From assembly GCA_009768925.2 (NCBI GenBank), contig VHIT02000054.1:372001-436000 (forward strand): a DNA stretch of 64,000 nucleotides, written 5' to 3'. This DNA is from Cryptosporidium bovis (Eukaryota > Apicomplexa > Conoidasida > Eucoccidiorida > Cryptosporidiidae). The notes beneath the pieces were generated by a model. It saw only the letters and a program-made list of their open reading frames with translations, had not been told where the DNA came from and did not search any database. Shown here one piece after another: positions 20,201 to 28,661 of this stretch. The position numbers were made by a program, and so were the translations under genes. Position 1 is the stretch's first letter. Each line of letters starts with the position of its first letter.

Positions 20201-21356
20201 TGATAAATGTCCTTGCTGTATTGACTACACAAAAGTTGAAAGATGTAGATGTCACTATAAAGATGCATCGGTAAACTTTGTAGGTATTAGTGAAACTTCT
20301 GTAAATACGGATAGGTCACTCTTACAACTTTACGAACCAGGTGCAGGAATAAATGAAAAACTGAAACCAAATGGTAGAAGTTGGGATATTATTTTTAACT
20401 CATCTAATGGAACAGTGAAAAAAAAACTCGGGTTTAGAAAAAAAAAGCAGAATGTAGTCGAAAGTGATTTGATAGACAATAGTTCACATTTATCTCTCAA
20501 CAACAGCATTGAAAATTTGGACGAAAATATTTATTTGGAGAGTGAAAGTATCTATACTGATGATGATGATGATGATTATGAAAACAAATATTCTAAAGAT
20601 AAAAACGACATTACTACCTTTCCTGAAAATGTGAATCAAACAAACTCAAGTTTTAGTAAAATGGGAAACTTTGACGAAATGATACTTAATTCCAACATAT
20701 TTAAGCCTCTTTATTTAGAGTTAGGTAATAATAATTATCCAATATTTAATAGGACAGTTAGTATCAAAAATAAAAATCAATCCAGTTCTGAAAATGAAAC
20801 TCATAAATCAGGAAACAATAACCTTAACTTTTTTGGTTGTTTAATCAATTCCAACGAAGTTCAGAGAAATGAAAAAAATGAACATTTTAATTGTTACCCC
20901 AACAAATTTAAAACAAGTGATAAATTAAATTTAATTGATCATTATGAAAGTACTATGAGTAATCAAGAAGCAGAAAACTTTGAAATATATAATAAAGATA
21001 ACGCAGAAAAGAGTAAGACCTATCCTGAGTTTAGCGATTACAGTTTTCTAGAGAAAATTGAAGAAGACATTCACAATGAAATGAATGAATTTCCAAATAT
21101 TTCAAATATAATGAATGTAAACTTGAAGCAAAATTGCCAGAATACAGATGCCTATACACATCATAGACTTCCTGAATTAAATAATTCGACATATGATATT
21201 AATCATTTGAATATAGGCACTCCAATAGAGGGAATTATTAGAGAATTCGGTTGTTGTCATGTAAAATACATTTTACCGTTCCCAGAAGAACTTAGACCAA
21301 AAGTTGTGAGAGGAAAACAGAGTTACACATTCCCATATCTTAAATCACTTTATTAG
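17232..21356 (+). CDS. Degenerate kinesin-like protein with tandem repeats
   Basis: The 1374-aa protein opens with a kinesin motor fold of about 440 residues: RTFIRFSPKKK as the first strand, YRKMGLQQYAINVLDGISTN, and P-loop GPHKTGKTHT at residues 98-107. Late motor pieces are FIEYIGNSMKFP and RPLLQSKLIEIL, in place of the usual Y-R-x-S-K-L-T-x-L-L. The switch I SSRSH and switch II DLAGSE motifs are not recognisable; the corresponding strand reads SIRFFEVSSCLNSD. ATP-driven motility is therefore doubtful. The long tail is Asn/Lys/Glu-rich. It contains seven 14-aa repeats (residues 720-817), three 7-aa ALEASRK-type repeats, a small Cys cluster CPCCIDYTKVERCRCHY (about 995-1011) and an Asp run. 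The gene is followed 189 bp later, same strand, by a filamin-repeat protein. Confidence 0.72.
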   Translation: MESGLTSLSKAKSSVRTFIRFSPKKKNDKDEWNFVFGQDGKSIRVGKKSALGKTRFCSITDEIFTEDACNSEVYRKMGLQQYAINVLDGISTNVIVCGPHKTGKTHTLVGSQRSVGLVLQTIYDIFAAIRCYSSGIHLNEKGVNTDIGGNFDRLFVVKASVLEISENSSNYKIDNVHDLINPENPLQLVKKIGGLGYLIKGEPEHLFEKEEKLVSAILCAVSRKKVLDSIRKRRYRGNKNSIPKSIKNSVFGPFGEKWLDDDIVGNLMITITVESADKSEIENKVTKNSNVANSTSISIGSIRFFEVSSCLNSDLQTKTIIPMFGLLDLAHEIRKYTYTNEKSNNIDITSISSCIASTIVESDLLVLGTLTEAPIEKKCCIRPILTPYDNQSTVQPSSIFDTLQFIEYIGNSMKFPVFPQRSCLNRPLLQSKLIEILRKNIKNSPKLKLNDKMIIKSDKGIWHTESSGRVTRIIRLLTFINQSSDGSAILRILMSGNDEDILKIYFENMIGSNLINIDDEQLDNSTFKWIKYENFGSPKKLNIKQNKFLFNQDIKSNEFGFTTNKINPNNGELYSGNNTKKSEEIDYLENSKIRNLYFSERNEIDKDIRTNNSEKFTNKPKVRFDDLLISEKNESFDVSKSDENMADIFNSKNFEENIHDTNTFNLNLCEKIEQKKNVPPQEGRFVSKANIDRKSRYNKNGSNLVDNGIVTIKKSEYNNEGVGKTYKSLNHTDEKVEKTHKSLNFVDEGVGNTHKSLNFVDEEVGVTHRSLDFVDEVVGNTYKSLNFVDEGVGETHRSLDFVDEGVGNTYKSLNFVDEEVETNSNYFNPVKQYEELLEKTKSLNKLQKSIMDAHKNYGKGFSEYNSGDNIYELEINGKKPSRRFPLVNEKALEASRKAVEASRKALEASRNLYERETKHSRGKIHEVIPKSKHFPQVDIYAPAYDSDIDYEYYHTPGNIRFGIERSNETNNERDIVPNKGINHRKKFKDNDKCPCCIDYTKVERCRCHYKDASVNFVGISETSVNTDRSLLQLYEPGAGINEKLKPNGRSWDIIFNSSNGTVKKKLGFRKKKQNVVESDLIDNSSHLSLNNSIENLDENIYLESESIYTDDDDDDYENKYSKDKNDITTFPENVNQTNSSFSKMGNFDEMILNSNIFKPLYLELGNNNYPIFNRTVSIKNKNQSSSENETHKSGNNNLNFFGCLINSNEVQRNEKNEHFNCYPNKFKTSDKLNLIDHYESTMSNQEAENFEIYNKDNAEKSKTYPEFSDYSFLEKIEEDIHNEMNEFPNISNIMNVNLKQNCQNTDAYTHHRLPELNNSTYDINHLNIGTPIEGIIREFGCCHVKYILPFPEELRPKVVRGKQSYTFPYLKSLY
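19389..19682 (+). repeat. Seven tandem 42-bp coding repeats
   Basis: Exactly seven 42-bp units run in frame inside the kinesin-like gene. Each encodes a 14-aa unit of the type EGVGNTYKSLNFVD. Units alternate between N-T-Y/H-K-S-L-N and T-H-R-S-L-D forms, suggesting that pairs of units were duplicated. This region is likely to vary in copy number between isolates. Confidence 0.95.
19902..19964 (+). repeat. Three tandem 21-bp coding repeats
   Basis: Three in-frame units encode ALEASRK, AVEASRK and ALEASRN, a short heptad-like helical stretch in the tail of the kinesin-like protein. Confidence 0.9.
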
Positions 21357-21545
21357 TGGCTATAATTTAAAGTTAAGGATTTAGTTTTTACTATGTATTT
21401 AATTTATTTTTAATTTATGCTCAATATATTCTTAGATTTGTTATTACATGAATACCTTTGACATGTCCACTGAGCTTTACACGTACTGTCTCCAAATAAC
21501 ATTTGCTATAAAAAAAGGGTAGATATTAAACCAAATGATTCCGAA

Positions 21546-24500
21546 ATGTCACAGATAAAAAACGATTTTAATGATGACTGTGAAAGGGGGTTGTTTTCAG
21601 GATCAGATCCTAACAGATTTGTTCTGATAAATCCAACAATTGCAAAAGAAATAAACCTTCCTGTGCCCTTAGGGATATATGGTGGGAGGAAAAAAGATGA
21701 ACTTCCGAATACAAACATCTTGAAAAAATCTAGTTTTATGTATATGGAACAAGTTCCTATCAAAAATTTTACAAATAATGAGCCCTTTGGTCAGAATAAA
21801 ATTAAGTCAATCCCTGAAAAAGCAGTTCTTTATAACAATAGTCAAAAAGAAAGAAAATTTTATGAATTTGACACAATAAAGAACCACTATAATAGCAGAA
21901 AATACCTTCCAATTGAGTATTCAAAAAAAAATATATTTGAGAATGATCATGATGGTCAAACTTCAATGAAATCATTGATTAAACAGGCCTCAGGTCAAAT
22001 TACAGAAAATGCTGCAAGAAATTGTCGTGTAACGGGAATAGGATTGAAAAGAGCTATAGCAGGTGAAATAACTCAAATAATGATTTACTCATTTTCAGAA
22101 GATAACAAAATAATTAATTATGGTGGTTATGATTTCAGAGTATTTCTCACTCCATTCAAGCATACGAATGGTATTGAATCTAGCGATCAATTTTCTTTTG
22201 TTTCATTGGAGTTGATGGATATTAATGAAACGTTCGAAGGAAGTGTGATAGACAATAGTGATGGTACATATACAGTATCATATATATGCAAAAAAGCTGT
22301 TCCACATAAATTAGAGATATTTGATAACAAAGACAAAATTACAATAGGTGACTCGCCTTTCGTAATACAGGTTTCTCCTGGAAAAGCATATCCTGAGCTT
22401 TGTTGGGCAGAAGGCGATGGATTGATAAACTTTAACATTGATGAGGAAATATCATCATTCGTTATTCATTCTATTGACAGAATGGGAAATAAGGTAAAAT
22501 CTGGTGGCGACAAATATCAAGTTATTGGGGTGGGTGGAATAAAGGTTCAACAAATTTTGGATTTGAAAAATGGGGATTATGAAGTTTTATATAAGGTAAA
22601 TCAATGTAACTTGGATGATTATAAGGAAATTAATATTAAATTATTTGGCCAAGATATAAAAACTCCTGTTTTTTATCCAACAGCAAAATTTAGCGAGAAT
22701 CAAGATTTATTTAGAAGAAGAGAATCAATTTACGATAAAAAATTGTTGAACAAAACAATTATTGAGTTTGACAACCTATCAATAGATATAAAGCCAGCTT
22801 ATACGTTATCTATGGTATTTAATCATTTTGATGAAATGAAAAAAATGGGAAATGATAGTGATCATTCCATTCCCAATTTAGTCCCTTTTCCAGAGAACAA
22901 AGAAAATAAAAGCAACTGTGAAATAGTTAGAAGGCTGATAAATACAAACGAATTGTTTGATGTAAAAATAAATAAGAGTATGATCTTAAATGAAAAAGTC
23001 AGATCAAATACATTTGATTACTACAAAAATACAACGTTAAGAAATATTGTAAGCAAGCTGCAAAAGAAAGAAGAAATATTGAATGATTTATCAAAGGTTA
23101 TAATTATGCACTGTGAAACAGCAAAAGAGCACGATGAAAAACTAATAAAAGATGAGAAGAAATTGGAGATGGAGCTGGATGATATTACCGATTGCCAACA
23201 AAGAATGTTTGCGACATATTCATGCCTTCAACAAGGTGGAATAGATAGTTTACCTGTCTCATTTGAATTGGAAGATCCTGAGAAAATCAAGGAACGTCAG
23301 AAAAAGGATCGCAATTTTTATGTAGATACATACGATTCTTTGGAGAAAAAGTTCGAGGAAATAAAATCAAGAAAGGAAACTTTTGAAAGGAAAAGGGATG
23401 AATATACTCAGAAATTGCATAAGACATTGGCTACAAGGCAAAAGTCAATCATTAAAACGCAAAAAAGTTATAATAGAATATTAGATGAACTGGATAAAAT
23501 TTACCTGCAATTATCTAAAAAACAACTTAGAAGACAAGATTTATACAAAAATTTGAGACCTGAATCACTAAACGTTTTTCAAGGTTTGCAGGATCAAAAA
23601 ATAATAGATAAAATATTGAAAAATAATACTGTAATTATTTCTAGTAATGTAAATAACAGAGATGAAGAAACCAATAGTAGAAACGAGTTAGAAAATAATT
23701 TTAAAAGAGTTATGGGTAAAGACCGGAAATACGGTAATTATTCTTGTTTAGTGCCAAATGATCCAGAAAGTCCTGCATTTTGGTTTGCAGAAGCCTCATA
23801 CCTAAGAGATGAAAAGGAAAAGTTAAACAATTATAAAAATCACGAAGGAAAAATAGGTGATCTAACGGATTATCCACAAAAGGTTAAACGTTGGGATCTG
23901 GATGAGGATAGCCGTTGGATAAGTTGTCCTTCAAGTGTTTCAATAACATTTTCTACACTTAAAACACCAGAGATACAACCGATTAAGCAAAAAGGTATGT
24001 TTAAGAATGATATTGAAGTGGATGAAGTTGAAAAAAGTGAGGAAAAGGTAGCTGAATTGGAGAAGATGGATCCAATGCTACCTGGAGATTTGTCACAGGA
24101 GGAATTAAGAAGTATTTTAAAGGTTCAAAAGGAAAAGAAGAAGGAAATAAAGAAAGTTGAGGAAAATGCGAGACAGAAAAATACATATTTTAGTGAGTGG
24201 GTCGAAACCCCACCAAAACCATCTAATATCATACCATTTTTTGAGAAGTCACTTGATTATAAAAACAAAATAGAGTTTCTAGGTAACAAAGTCAGTTTAG
24301 AATCGGAATTTGACAAATCCAATACTAATAACAAGTTAAAAATGGAAGATAATGTTGACGATTATAATGATATAAATATTGGTCTAGTTAATGGTGAAAC
24401 AAAATTGCTACCGGATAAATTCTGGGATAGAGATTTTATGTTAAATCTTAATAGAGATGCGAAGAAACCGGAAGATTTCGAGAGGATAAAAAATAAGTGG

Positions 24501-25100
24501 GAAAGTAATCTAAATCCAAATCGCGAGTTAAGAAAAAAGATAATCTATGAGAGAACAAAACTCATGCAATTATTACCAAATAAGGATAATAAAATTAAAT
24601 TAGATTTTTTTCAGAACGAAGAAGAAAATGTTGTTGCTGATATCGATAATATTACTGAAAATGAATGGGGTTATTTACATCACACATTTGAACATGATCC
24701 AAGGCGTGTTCCATGGGAATTTTTAGGGGAGATATCTACAATGTCTTCAATTCCGAATAAAGAAGTGAGTAAACAAGAATTGCAAAAATACATTGTCGAG
24801 TCCTTAGTTTTAGAAGGAGATAGTTTATCTAGAAAAGAGGGTCTAATCAAAGGTAAATTGAATGAAGAAACTAAAAAACTAAGAGAAAAACAATTAGAAT
24901 TAATAAAAGAAAAGAAAAAAACGGTAAAAATTTCAGATCTTGAAGAGATTAATGTAGGCACAACTACAATCTCGAAAAATAATAGTAGGAAAGTCGATAC
25001 AAAAAGAAATAACAATGCAAGAGGGAAGATAATAATTGGAAGAAAAAATTTTGATACAAGAAGGGAGCAATTTGAACATGATAATATTGATATAAATTAA
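21546..25100 (+). CDS. Filamin/ABP280-repeat and coiled-coil protein
   Basis: The 1184-aa protein has an N-terminal ~150 residues without a known domain. About residues 155-275 form a filamin-type Ig repeat (ARNCRVTGIGLKRAIAGEIT, GTYTVSYICKKAVPHKLEI, IGDSPFVIQVSPGKAYPELC). A second, weaker repeat ends GDYEVLYKVNQCN. A charged coiled-coil follows (about 495-680, KKEEILNDLSKVIIM, KSRKETFERKRDEYTQKL). A tryptophan-containing segment SPAFWFAEASYLRDEKEKL and KRWDLDEDSRWISCP comes next, and the C-terminus is highly charged (KRNNNARGKIIIGRK). Filamin repeats are protein-binding beta sandwiches; similar proteins occur in apicomplexans, but the exact role is unknown. Its place just behind the kinesin-like gene hints at a cytoskeletal function (inference). 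Confidence 0.72.
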   Translation: MSQIKNDFNDDCERGLFSGSDPNRFVLINPTIAKEINLPVPLGIYGGRKKDELPNTNILKKSSFMYMEQVPIKNFTNNEPFGQNKIKSIPEKAVLYNNSQKERKFYEFDTIKNHYNSRKYLPIEYSKKNIFENDHDGQTSMKSLIKQASGQITENAARNCRVTGIGLKRAIAGEITQIMIYSFSEDNKIINYGGYDFRVFLTPFKHTNGIESSDQFSFVSLELMDINETFEGSVIDNSDGTYTVSYICKKAVPHKLEIFDNKDKITIGDSPFVIQVSPGKAYPELCWAEGDGLINFNIDEEISSFVIHSIDRMGNKVKSGGDKYQVIGVGGIKVQQILDLKNGDYEVLYKVNQCNLDDYKEINIKLFGQDIKTPVFYPTAKFSENQDLFRRRESIYDKKLLNKTIIEFDNLSIDIKPAYTLSMVFNHFDEMKKMGNDSDHSIPNLVPFPENKENKSNCEIVRRLINTNELFDVKINKSMILNEKVRSNTFDYYKNTTLRNIVSKLQKKEEILNDLSKVIIMHCETAKEHDEKLIKDEKKLEMELDDITDCQQRMFATYSCLQQGGIDSLPVSFELEDPEKIKERQKKDRNFYVDTYDSLEKKFEEIKSRKETFERKRDEYTQKLHKTLATRQKSIIKTQKSYNRILDELDKIYLQLSKKQLRRQDLYKNLRPESLNVFQGLQDQKIIDKILKNNTVIISSNVNNRDEETNSRNELENNFKRVMGKDRKYGNYSCLVPNDPESPAFWFAEASYLRDEKEKLNNYKNHEGKIGDLTDYPQKVKRWDLDEDSRWISCPSSVSITFSTLKTPEIQPIKQKGMFKNDIEVDEVEKSEEKVAELEKMDPMLPGDLSQEELRSILKVQKEKKKEIKKVEENARQKNTYFSEWVETPPKPSNIIPFFEKSLDYKNKIEFLGNKVSLESEFDKSNTNNKLKMEDNVDDYNDINIGLVNGETKLLPDKFWDRDFMLNLNRDAKKPEDFERIKNKWESNLNPNRELRKKIIYERTKLMQLLPNKDNKIKLDFFQNEEENVVADIDNITENEWGYLHHTFEHDPRRVPWEFLGEISTMSSIPNKEVSKQELQKYIVESLVLEGDSLSRKEGLIKGKLNEETKKLREKQLELIKEKKKTVKISDLEEINVGTTTISKNNSRKVDTKRNNNARGKIIIGRKNFDTRREQFEHDNIDIN

Positions 25101-25240
25101 TTTTTTTCCTCGAATAATATAATTTTTTTTTTTTTTTCGAGTTAAGAGTCATAACCGAAATATAATATATAAAAAAGGAAAAGTAATTTATTTTTATTTT
25201 ACTTAGTTGATTTATTTACAATTTTCTCCACAATTTGAAC

Positions 25241-25768
25241 ATGTGTTGTGCAAAGAAAAATGCCTTTCAACTGTTACAGGGGAGTGACGGATTGAGTGCT
25301 AAAATAATAGACAATCCTACTATGGATGAAATAACTCAGATAAACAATAAAGGTTTAATATCTGTTACAATGCAGATGGTGTTTCATCAAAGTTTTGAAT
25401 CTTCAATATTATTCGACTTCTGGAAAACAAAGAATCCTTTCGACTACTTCGTCTCTTGTTTTATCATTATTCTATTGGGTTGTTTCACAATGTATTTATC
25501 TTCAATAAACAAAGGATACATAAGGGAAATAAAAAAAGACGTGAGAAATAAGAGTAAATGGAAGGCTAGATTGAGAAGCAGTTTTCTGTCATTCTTCTAT
25601 TATTTCCTACATTATCTGCTAATGCTTATTGCAATGACCTTCAATTGTGGTTTATTCATTTCAGTTATTGTTGGGTTATCTCTTGGATATGGAATATTCG
25701 AAATAGGCTCAATAGAGAAAGATACATGTGTTTGCAACACAGAATCTGAGTACCCTTCATGCTGTTAA
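25241..25768 (+). CDS. Ctr-type copper transporter
   Basis: The 175-aa protein starts at the ATG at 25241. It matches the Ctr family, trimeric Cu+ importers of the plasma membrane. The MxM copper motif is TMQMVFHQ just before the segment SILFDFWKTKNPFDYF. TM1 is FVSCFIIILLGCFTMYLSS. A lysine/arginine-rich cytosolic loop follows, then TM2 with the diagnostic MxxxM as LLMLIAMTFNCGLF and TM3 with the GxxxG-type packing motif GLSLGYGIF. The C-terminus CVCNTESEYPSCC ends in a di-cysteine, as expected for Cu handover. An extra CC occurs at residues 2-3. The extracellular N-terminal domain is short and methionine-poor compared with human Ctr1. Confidence 0.9.
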   Translation: MCCAKKNAFQLLQGSDGLSAKIIDNPTMDEITQINNKGLISVTMQMVFHQSFESSILFDFWKTKNPFDYFVSCFIIILLGCFTMYLSSINKGYIREIKKDVRNKSKWKARLRSSFLSFFYYFLHYLLMLIAMTFNCGLFISVIVGLSLGYGIFEIGSIEKDTCVCNTESEYPSCC

Positions 25769-26014
25769 AATACTTTATTTCTATGCATATTAGGCGGTGA
25801 ATTTCACATTATAGGTGTTAAACTCATTGAGTTTACGAATAACTTTTTAGAAACAAATTTATATACCTTAATTCATAAATCACTTACTTGAAATCACTTC
25901 ATTGAATTTTATTTTAAGAAAAGATTATATAATTTTTTTTATCAACCCTGAACGATTTTCATTCATTTTTTTCTATTTATAGTAGATGAAAAAAATAGTC
26001 AAAATTCTAATAAT

Positions 26015-26941
26015 ATGCACAGGCTTGACGAATTCAATGGTGATGACAGATTAAAGATGAAATGCTTACAGTATGAAAATTTCTCAATTGAAGCCCAAAA
26101 CTTATTTCAGATGGAAAACTACGATGGGTTTAGAGCGGAGGTTACAAAAACAGTTGCAAGAACTTTACAGACGTCATATTCGTTAATGTTGGGTACTTCT
26201 ACTTTCAGAGGATATTCATACCAGTTGGGGCCAACATTCCATAGTTCTGATGGGAAAACAATAGTTTTAGGAAGAGTGAATAATGAAGGAATTGTAAGTG
26301 GCCGTGTTTCACACTCGATAAATGACAGTATTGAGACAAGAATTTCAGTAAATTCAAGTTTAAGGGACGAAAATAAAAACATGGGTGAGATCTCCCTTGA
26401 TTATAATGGATTTAGAAGTAGCTATTCACTAAAGTTTGCTTATCAAGGGATGTATTTAATAAATGGATCATTTTCACAATTAATAACTAATTCTCTGCAA
26501 TTGGGTGGTGACTTGACATTGGTTACAGCTAACAATACATCGATAATGTCAATAGGATCGCGTTACCAGAAAGGAAAAAATATTTTTTTTAGTCAAATAA
26601 CTCGCCAACCAGATTTTTCAAGTTCTGTAAGAATGCTTTCTAATGTACATTCAATTAAATCAACATTCTTTAGGAAAGTAAGTGAGAGGTTGTCACTTGC
26701 AAGTGAGTTTGAGACCTCAATTCCAAGTTATGAGTCAACTTTACGGTTTGGATATGAATATTTATTTAAGACAGCGAGGATACAAGGAGTAGTTGATACA
26801 TATGGCAAGATATCACTTTTATGTCAAGATAATAAAGGATTCGGAGTATCTGGAGTAATTGACTATTTCAAGGACGAGTATAAGTTTGGTTTTATGATGC
26901 AATTTGCTCCGCAAGACAAGGAGGATGATTTATCTCAGTAA
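26015..26941 (+). CDS. TOM40: Tom40-type outer-membrane import channel
   Basis: The 308-aa protein fits the eukaryotic porin (VDAC/Tom40) family. The N-terminal helix segment NFSIEAQNLFQMENYDGFRAE leads into TKTVARTLQTSYSLMLGT, the typical Tom40 entry strand. The rest is alternating beta hairpins (GFRSSYSLKFAYQGMYLING, LGGDLTLVTANN, STLRFGYEYLFKTARIQG), enough for a 19-strand barrel. The last strand YKFGFMMQFAPQ carries a beta-signal like K-x-G-F-x-x-x-F. It would import proteins into the relict mitochondrion (mitosome). VDAC is an alternative, but the start and the K-T-V-A-R-T-L-Q-T-S-Y motif favour Tom40. Confidence 0.85.
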   Translation: MHRLDEFNGDDRLKMKCLQYENFSIEAQNLFQMENYDGFRAEVTKTVARTLQTSYSLMLGTSTFRGYSYQLGPTFHSSDGKTIVLGRVNNEGIVSGRVSHSINDSIETRISVNSSLRDENKNMGEISLDYNGFRSSYSLKFAYQGMYLINGSFSQLITNSLQLGGDLTLVTANNTSIMSIGSRYQKGKNIFFSQITRQPDFSSSVRMLSNVHSIKSTFFRKVSERLSLASEFETSIPSYESTLRFGYEYLFKTARIQGVVDTYGKISLLCQDNKGFGVSGVIDYFKDEYKFGFMMQFAPQDKEDDLSQ

Positions 26942-26956
26942 TCCATCTTTACAATT

Positions 26957-26964
26957 TGCATGCA
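26957..26964. promoter_or_regulatory. TGCATGCA box upstream of the CWC27 relic
   Basis: A perfect TGCATGCA palindrome, followed by TG, lies 79 bp upstream of the ATG-like start of the decayed cyclophilin at 27043 and 15 bp after the Tom40 stop. It may be the surviving promoter element of the dead gene. Inference only. Confidence 0.4.
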
Positions 26965-27042
26965 TGTGCCTTTTCCATCGACCTGTACATGGAGGTAAGG
27001 GTAAAATGTTTAATATTCTATCGAGACAGAAATATACTTGTG

Positions 27043-27880
27043 ATGAGTCTCGATTTGTCCATATGTGCCAAGGTTTTATTTGAGACAAGTTTAGGTGAAG
27101 CACACATTGAATTGTGGCACAATGAGTACACAAAAACAATATAAAAGTTCATAAACTTTTTAGTTAGGGTTATAATTGTAAGTAAATTAGAGAAAAATCA
27201 TAAATGGTTAAATTATTGTCCCAGATAACAATAATTTCAAAAAACAATAAGAGTCTTGAGTATGAAATTAATAGCAAGTCTATGTTTAGATGCAGAGGAA
27301 TGATTTTACTATTTGATATTCAATACTATACTGAAAAGTTTAATTGATGAAAATGTTTATTACACTGAATTATATTGAATTATTTGATGAAAAATATTCA
27401 TTATTTGGTATAGTGACTAGTGAAACGTTGTTTAATGCTGTTGAAATAATAAACTTTAAGGTTTTTGAAGATTTACATCAATTATACCCGTATAAATATC
27501 AGAAGTAACAATTCTAGATGGTAAACTTTTAGAAGGGCAACTATATAAATGGAAAATTTATTACAGTTACCTAAAAGTCAATGAAAACAGTTAAAGTTAT
27601 TCCGAATGTTTATGTTTAAAAAGCAAAAACCTCCTATCCTATTGATTTTGGGGAAATTTTCAGGTCATATAAAGCCCCATTAAAAGACCGGACTAGAAAC
27701 CAAAACAAAAATTGCACGGATTCAATTTGCAGTGAATTTAAAATAATTAACAAGACACCGTAAAGAACAGTTGAAACATAAAATGGAGTTATAAAAAAAT
27801 AACCTTGCAATAATAGTGAGTTTGAAGCAAAATCCAAAAAAAAAAAAAGAATAAAAAGAATTCTATGTATGATCTGAGGA
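27043..27880 (+). pseudogene. CWC27: Decayed CWC27-type spliceosomal cyclophilin
   Basis: The first 33 codons read cleanly as a cyclophilin N-terminus (KVLFETSLGEAHIELWHNE, YTKTI). A TAA at 27142-27144 interrupts it, with KFINFLVR continuing in the same frame to 27168. Later cyclophilin blocks sit in the other two frames: EINSKSMFRCRG from 27264 (compare CWC27 F-x-S-R-L-R-F-N-R-R-G) and FITLNYIELFDEKYSLFGIV then TSETLFNAVEI from 27356. The last of these fits CWC27 better than CypA-type proteins (human FGKVTGDTVYN). Weaker echoes of the CWC27 tail are KNLLS/FGE around 27625-27656 (human SLLSFGEE) and YDLR at 27868-27879 (human YDPR). Several frameshifts and stops exclude a working protein. CWC27 is a cyclophilin of the activated spliceosome. 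Confidence 0.72.
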
Positions 27881-28661
27881 TTTCAGCATAATACTGAAGT
27901 CCATAAACAAAAATAGGTTTCGATATTCTTAAAGTGGATATTTGTTTCTTTTCTCTAATTTAGTTATTTGTCCGCATTTTATAAAAGCTTTTTCGTCTAT
28001 TAGTTTATTTCGTTCATGCAGGGATAAATTTTGTTATTCGATGAAATATTCAGCTGGTCTTTATATAGAAGATTCAATTTATAGCTTTATTTTTACTTAA
28101 AATAGAGACTTCAGTTTTTGTCAATACACCATAATTTACGCCTTACTTTTTTTCATGTTCGCCGTTTTTCATTACGTAAAACATGTGTTTGTGTGGGAGA
28201 CGGCGTAAATGACTACACTTATTTGACTACTAAAATCATTGCGCCACAATGGGGGCTGCATGCAAAAACTAATAAAATATTACGGAATAAACGAAACAGA
28301 GTGACGTGTATACTACAACAAGTGACTCAGCTTTCTGAACAAAGTGGTAAATACCTGAATATTATGTATATACACATTTTTTTGTACTTATGGTAAATTT
28401 TCAACTATTCATCTAGAAATTTAAATGAGTTAAGGACATAGGCGGGTAAATGACTGCTATTTTATTGTGAGTTTGGAACAAACACAAAAATTGAATAAAT
28501 TTCAATATGAACAATTAATGAGCGAAATTCCATAATTTTTAGAAAAAATCATTGTATCTTTAAATTTATAATAATAGAAAGTGCATTTCTGGCTTATTTG
28601 AAATTTTGGACTTTATAATATGTAAATTAATCCAGTTTTATATTATAAAGGGTAGTTAAAG
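27881..28661. other. Spacer with one TGCATGCA box
   Basis: This AT-rich spacer lies before the large hydrolase gene. A GC-richer stretch at about 28180-28265 contains the words ggagacggcgtaaatgac and TGCATGCA. A short frame at 28118-28396 has no protein-like character. No other gene was seen. Confidence 0.45.
28257..28264. promoter_or_regulatory. TGCATGCA box
   Basis: A perfect TGCATGCA palindrome ~400 bp upstream of the ATG at 28662. It matches the known AP2 site described for Plasmodium PF14_0633 and its Cryptosporidium orthologue; use here is inferred. Confidence 0.4.

Noticed and set aside
26956-27144. 62-codon frame as a real small gene
   Set aside because: Its second half is the N-terminus of the cyclophilin relic and the first half has no protein-like pattern.
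27634-27837. Minus-strand frame in the relic region
   Set aside because: Opposite to decayed coding sequence; hydrophobic composition is explained by complementing A-rich codons.
28118-28396. 92-codon frame upstream of the ABHD17-like gene
   Set aside because: Composition is random-looking, has no motif or neighbour logic and lies in an AT-rich spacer.
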